From Bacteroidales bacterium UBA3382 (GTDB lineage: Bacteria > Bacteroidota > Bacteroidia > Bacteroidales > UBA932), in the NCBI GenBank assembly GCA_002358965.1, contig DEPW01000090.1:1-18719 (forward strand): DNA of 18,719 nt, written 5' to 3'. Positions 15,503 through 18,719 of the stretch are shown piece after piece; position 1 is the first letter of the stretch, and each line of letters begins with the position of its first letter. The notes beneath the pieces are model-generated. The model was not told the origin of the DNA. It saw nothing but the letters and a program-made list of their open reading frames with translations, and did no database searches. The position numbers and the translations under genes were made by a program.

Positions 15503-15811
15503 CTACCATTTCATGTTGTCCAGGTTTTTGACCTGGATGTTCCGCAGATTGCGGTAAATGTTGATGATTATGGCAATCGCCACGGCGGTTTCGGCGGCGC
15601 TTATCCCTATTGCGAACATCGTGAAGAAGAAGCCTTCCAGCTGTCCCGGAAACAGGAACCTGTTGAAGACTACGAAATTGATGTCTACGGAATTCAGTAT
15701 CAGCTCGACCGAAATCAGCATGGCGAGGAGATTGCGTCTTGTGAAGAAACCGTATATGCCCACGAACATCATTATCGTGGAGACTATCAGATAATATTCC
15801 ATCGGTATCAT
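15503..15811 (-). CDS. nuoK: NADH-quinone oxidoreductase subunit K
   Basis: Small three-span complex I membrane subunit (102 aa) lying between the antiporter subunits and the quinone arm. Membrane glutamates are in place: Glu36 in ISVELILNS and Glu74 in SAAETAVAIA, matching E. coli Glu36 and Glu72. The start is taken as the ATG at 15811 (MIPMEYYLIV); the ATG at 15802 (MEYYLIV) is nearly as good. A TTG at 15850 would overlap nuoJ and add a polar N-terminus unlike the family, so it is rejected. The gene lies 22 bases after the nuoJ stop. Confidence 0.95.
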   Translation of the reverse strand: MIPMEYYLIVSTIMMFVGIYGFFTRRNLLAMLISVELILNSVDINFVVFNRFLFPGQLEGFFFTMFAIGISAAETAVAIAIIINIYRNLRNIQVKNLDNMKW

Positions 15812-15833
15812 ATCGTATCCAGTTTTTGTCGTT

Positions 15834-16343
15834 TTAGCGTTTCCTTGCAATCAGGATTCCTCCTACGATGCATGCAAGCAGCAGGATGCTTATCACTTCG
15901 AACGGAAGCACATAGCCGTTCTTCCCGCTCTCCATGAGCGCATGGCCGATAGTCCGTACAGGAAGTTCGCCGTGTTCGAAATGCGACGGGATGAACTGGT
16001 GTTTCAGCACTACGAACAGGCAGACCGCCAGGCCGGCGGCGCTTGCAGCAAGGCCGGCTGCGAGACGACCCTTTTTCAGCTTTTCGGCCTTGTCGCCTTC
16101 GCTCGATGTCAGCAGTATCGAGAACACATACAGCACGGTTATGCCTCCGGCGTATATCAGCAGCTGTACGGCTCCGAGGAAAGAGTAATTCAGCTGGAAA
16201 TAGATTCCTGCCGTACCGAAAAGCACGAAGAGCAGGTATGTGGCCGCCCTCAGTATCCTTTTTGTCGTTACAGCCAATACGGCGCTCACCGTTATGAAAA
16301 TGGCGAGTATGACAAATACAATCAGATCAAGAGTTATTTCCAT
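15834..16343 (-). CDS. nuoJ: NADH-quinone oxidoreductase subunit J
   Basis: Five-span complex I membrane subunit (169 aa) next to NuoK and NuoA. The first span LIVFVILAIFITVSAVLAV and the TM3 segment AVQLLIYAGGITVLYVFSIL are typical; the latter forms the pi-bulge helix involved in coupling. The last span (SILLLACIVGGILIARKR) ends in a basic tail. The ATG at 16343 starts MEITLDLIVF, the normal short N-terminus. It follows nuoI after two bases. Confidence 0.95.
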   Translation of the reverse strand: MEITLDLIVFVILAIFITVSAVLAVTTKRILRAATYLLFVLFGTAGIYFQLNYSFLGAVQLLIYAGGITVLYVFSILLTSSEGDKAEKLKKGRLAAGLAASAAGLAVCLFVVLKHQFIPSHFEHGELPVRTIGHALMESGKNGYVLPFEVISILLLACIVGGILIARKR

Positions 16344-16345
16344 GG

Positions 16346-16786
16346 CTATCGCTTATTCAATATTTTTACAAGTTTTTCCCTCGTGAATACGGAATGTTCG
16401 AAGTTTGTCGAAAATTCGATGGCGTCGTGAGGGCATGAGTTTACGCATAGATGGCAGAACATGCACGAGCCTAAGTCGTACTCGTATCTTACAAGCCTCT
16501 TTTTCGATTTTCCGGTTTCGGGATCCGTGACCGTTTCGGAAACGATCCTGATCGTACCGTTCGGGCAGTTCATCTGGCACAGTCCGCATGCGATGCATTT
16601 GTTGTTGCCGTTTTCATCATGCGGCATGGTCAGCTCTCCGCAATATCTGTCGTACATCTTGAGAGTTGCCCGGTTTTCAGGATACTGTTCGGTGACCTTC
16701 TTGGTGAAAAACTCCTTCCATGTCACTTTCATTCCCGTCAGGAGTGAGCCTAAACCGTGGAAGAATCCTTTAATATAACTGCTCAT
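16346..16786 (-). CDS. nuoI: NADH-quinone oxidoreductase subunit I, 2x[4Fe-4S] ferredoxin-like
   Basis: Peripheral Fe-S subunit of complex I that carries electrons along the N6a/N6b clusters towards the quinone site (146 aa). Two complete CxxCxxCxxxCP motifs are present: CIACGLCQMNCP (Cys64, 67, 70, 74) and CMFCHLCVNSCP (Cys108, 111, 114, 118). The N-terminal helix (GFFHGLGSLLTGMKVTWKEFF) attaches it to the membrane arm. It is shorter than the E. coli protein (180 aa), mainly in the C-terminal tail. It lies 3 bases after nuoH and 2 bases before nuoJ. Confidence 0.96.
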   Translation of the reverse strand: MSSYIKGFFHGLGSLLTGMKVTWKEFFTKKVTEQYPENRATLKMYDRYCGELTMPHDENGNNKCIACGLCQMNCPNGTIRIVSETVTDPETGKSKKRLVRYEYDLGSCMFCHLCVNSCPHDAIEFSTNFEHSVFTREKLVKILNKR

Positions 16787-16789
16787 GGT

Positions 16790-17866
16790 TTAAAAATGCA
16801 AATTGAATACTACTACTATCACCATCAATATCAAGTTGATGAGCCCGATAGGCACGAGATATTTCCATTCGAGAGTAAGTATCTGGTCGATCCTCAGTCT
16901 CGGGAAAGTCCATTTGATCCACATCAGAAGCCATACGATGAAGAAAGCTTTAGCGAAAAACCATACGAATCCGGGGATGTAGTCCATCACCTGGTTGAAT
17001 CCGTCGAGCCCCGGTATGTGCAGCGGCATCCATCCTCCGAGGAAGATGGTGGCAGCGATGCTGGAAACGATGAACAGGTTCACAAATTCGGCTACATAGA
17101 ACAGTCCGAAATGCATGCCCGAATATTCGGTATGGTAGCCCGCCGTCAGTTCGGATTCGGCTTCAGGCAGGTCGAACGGCCCCCTGTTCACTTCGGCGTT
17201 GCCGGCTATGAGGTAGATTATGAAAGCGATCAGGGCCGGAATGTGGCCTTTGAAGAGGAACCATCCGTCCTGCTGCCTTGCGACAATCTCGGAAAACTGC
17301 ATCGTGTCCGTCAGTACTACCACCGTAAGTATCGACAGGCCTATCGAAAGCTCGTAACTGATCATCTGCGCACCGCTTCGCATCGCTCCGATAAGGGAAA
17401 ATTTGCTGTTGGAACTCCAACCGGCAAGCAATATCCCGACGACTCCGATGGAAGATGCCGCAATGAAAAACAGGACTCCGACATTGAAATCGAGTATTTC
17501 CATGCCTTTATTGAAAGGTATGCAGGAAAATGCCAGAACGGATGCCAATATCACTATGTAAGGGGCGAGGTTGTACAGGAACTTGTCCGAATGCCGTATG
17601 GTGATTATCTCCTTTGTGAGCATCTTGAACACATCGCAGAACACCTGGAGACAGCCCCATTTTCCCACCCTGTTCGGGCCGAGGCGGCACTGGAACGCGG
17701 CGCACACTTTGCGCTCCATATAGATCATTATGATGGCGATTATGACATAGAGCAGCAGAAGCGCGATTCCGATTGCCAGGCACTCGATGATGATCGCGAG
17801 CGTTTCAGGCATTACCGAAACCAACTGCCCATGTATCCAACTTGTTACTACACCAAAATCAAACAT
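16790..17866 (-). CDS. nuoH: NADH-quinone oxidoreductase subunit H
   Basis: Complex I membrane subunit that forms much of the quinone-binding chamber and links the peripheral and membrane arms (358 aa, about 8 spans). Diagnostic segments are MERKVCAAFQCRLGPNRVGK in the first cytoplasmic loop and EVNRGPFDLPEAESELTAGY followed by HTEYSG in the long acidic loop that couples quinone chemistry to proton pumping. The first codon ATG at 17866 gives MFDFGVV. It follows nuoD by 32 bases, the largest gap in the visible operon. That is far too short to hold nuoE, nuoF or nuoG. Confidence 0.97.
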   Translation of the reverse strand: MFDFGVVTSWIHGQLVSVMPETLAIIIECLAIGIALLLLYVIIAIIMIYMERKVCAAFQCRLGPNRVGKWGCLQVFCDVFKMLTKEIITIRHSDKFLYNLAPYIVILASVLAFSCIPFNKGMEILDFNVGVLFFIAASSIGVVGILLAGWSSNSKFSLIGAMRSGAQMISYELSIGLSILTVVVLTDTMQFSEIVARQQDGWFLFKGHIPALIAFIIYLIAGNAEVNRGPFDLPEAESELTAGYHTEYSGMHFGLFYVAEFVNLFIVSSIAATIFLGGWMPLHIPGLDGFNQVMDYIPGFVWFFAKAFFIVWLLMWIKWTFPRLRIDQILTLEWKYLVPIGLINLILMVIVVVFNLHF

Positions 17867-17898
17867 ATCCTATTGTTTTGTGTTTTCTCTGTCATTGT

Positions 17899-18719
17899 TT
17901 ACCTGTCGATGTCCGGTACGACATAGTCGAGGGTTCCGCCTATGGCTATGAGGTCCGCAATCTTGGCGTTTCGCGTGATAGTGTCTATACAGGAGACCAG
18001 AGGCAGTCCGGTGGAACGGAATTTGACCCTGTACGGATAACGGTCTGCGCGGCTTTCGATGAATGCCCCGAATTCGCCCCTGCTCCCCTCGACGGCCGAA
18101 TACCAGCTTCCTGCGGGAAGTTTGATGACAGGCTTGACCTTCATCTGCCATTCTCCCTGAGGTATGTTGTCAATGAGCTGTTCGATGATATTCATGCTCT
18201 CTTCGATCTCTTTGAGCCTGACCATGTAACGGGCGAAGCAGTCTCCTTCTTCGAAGACGATCTCTTTGAAGTCCACTTTCCCGTACATCGCGTAAGGATG
18301 CCTTTTGCGCACATCGCACGCCCAACCGGAAGCACGGCCGGAAGGCCCTGCGACACCATAGCTTATGGCATCCTCGCGGCTAAGCATACCTACTTCCTTC
18401 AAGCGGTTCTGGAAAATCACGTTGCCCGTGACCAATGTATGGTATTCTTTCAGACGCGACGGCATAATAGCGATGAAATCCTTGACACGCTGAACGAAAT
18501 TAGGATGAAGGTCCTCGCGCACGCCTCCAATCACATCATAATTGAACGACATACGCGCCCCGCAAGTCTCCTCAAGTATATCAAGTATGGTCTCACGCTC
18601 GCGTATTCCGTAGAACAACGCTGTTGTCGCTCCCAAGTCCATGCAATATGTACCGAAGAAAAGCAAGTGCGAAGCTATTCGCGAAAGTTCGTCCATCATC
18701 ACACGGATTACCTGCGCAC
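17899..18719 (-). CDS. nuoD: NADH-quinone oxidoreductase subunit D (or C-terminal part of fused NuoCD), partial
   Basis: The C-terminal 272 or so residues of the 49-kDa complex I subunit, which lines the quinone pocket with NuoB and NuoH. It runs off the right edge: codons continue without a stop or credible start to the last base, reading A-Q-V-I-R-V before MMDELSRIASH. The GTG at 18702 is simply the Val of the conserved IRV element. Recognised segments are ELSRIASHLLFFGTYCMDLGA, GGVREDLHPNF, GPSGRASGWACDVRKRHPY, GSRGEFGAF and the terminal DYVVPDIDR. Whether NuoC is fused upstream, as is common in Bacteroidales, cannot be seen. Confidence 0.95.
   Translation of the reverse strand, partial: AQVIRVMMDELSRIASHLLFFGTYCMDLGATTALFYGIRERETILDILEETCGARMSFNYDVIGGVREDLHPNFVQRVKDFIAIMPSRLKEYHTLVTGNVIFQNRLKEVGMLSREDAISYGVAGPSGRASGWACDVRKRHPYAMYGKVDFKEIVFEEGDCFARYMVRLKEIEESMNIIEQLIDNIPQGEWQMKVKPVIKLPAGSWYSAVEGSRGEFGAFIESRADRYPYRVKFRSTGLPLVSCIDTITRNAKIADLIAIGGTLDYVVPDIDR

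Noticed and set aside
16757..17926. 389-codon open frame on the plus strand, antisense to all of nuoH
   Set aside because: The nuoH frame on the other strand has every family motif and a normal length. The antisense product is rich in Tyr, His, Asp and Glu with no recognisable domain or membrane segment. It is open because the real gene avoids the codons that would read as stops on this strand.

Overview
This window looks like ordinary chromosomal DNA from a member of the Bacteroidota, most likely order Bacteroidales. The signs are a single-chain FeoA-FeoB iron transporter, Bacteroidota-style promoters (TTTG at about -33 and TAnnTTTG at about -7), a large CarboxypepD_reg/plug/beta-barrel outer-membrane protein, a PASTA protein next to a RluD-type pseudouridine synthase, and a nuo cluster in which nuoD is followed directly by nuoH. 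I cannot name a genus from the sequence alone. I saw no RNA genes, mobile elements, CRISPR arrays or sizeable repeats, and no gene-free stretch longer than 138 bases.

Layout. Positions 1-2366 (minus) hold feoAB. A small ORF overlaps its stop and leaves the window at base 1; it is probably the usual FeoB-associated membrane protein. A 138-base divergent promoter region separates feoAB from serS-ruvC (plus, 2505-4348). Next is an orphan TonB-receptor-like beta-barrel protein (plus, 4425-7385). It meets a GH5-family lipoprotein glycosidase (minus, 7387-8679) tail to tail with one base between stop codons. A 58-base divergent region then leads into a two-gene plus-strand operon: a PASTA-domain membrane protein (8738-9568) and an RluD-type pseudouridine synthase (9573-10628). 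The rest of the window (10655-18719, minus) is the distal part of a respiratory complex I operon: nuoD (cut by the right edge), nuoH, I, J, K, L, M and N. All are tightly spaced and in the same order as in other bacterial nuo operons, but nuoE, nuoF and nuoG are absent between D and H.

How the genes work together. The nuo genes encode the membrane proton-pumping arm (H, J, K, L, M, N) plus the connecting subunits I and D. With no EFG between D and H, the enzyme is probably an 11-subunit complex that takes electrons from a donor other than a NuoEFG NADH-oxidising module. The FeoAB system supplies Fe(II), which an Fe-S-rich anaerobic respiratory chain needs, but nothing in the sequence links the two. 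serS-ruvC and the PASTA-RluD pair are housekeeping genes. The beta-barrel protein and the GH5 lipoprotein are cell-surface functions without a SusD partner, so this is not a recognisable polysaccharide utilisation locus.

I did not find a new multi-gene system. The observation most worth checking is in NuoM: a gap-free comparison puts leucine where the essential TM7 lysine (Lys234 in E. coli NuoM) should be, while NuoL and NuoN in the same operon keep theirs.
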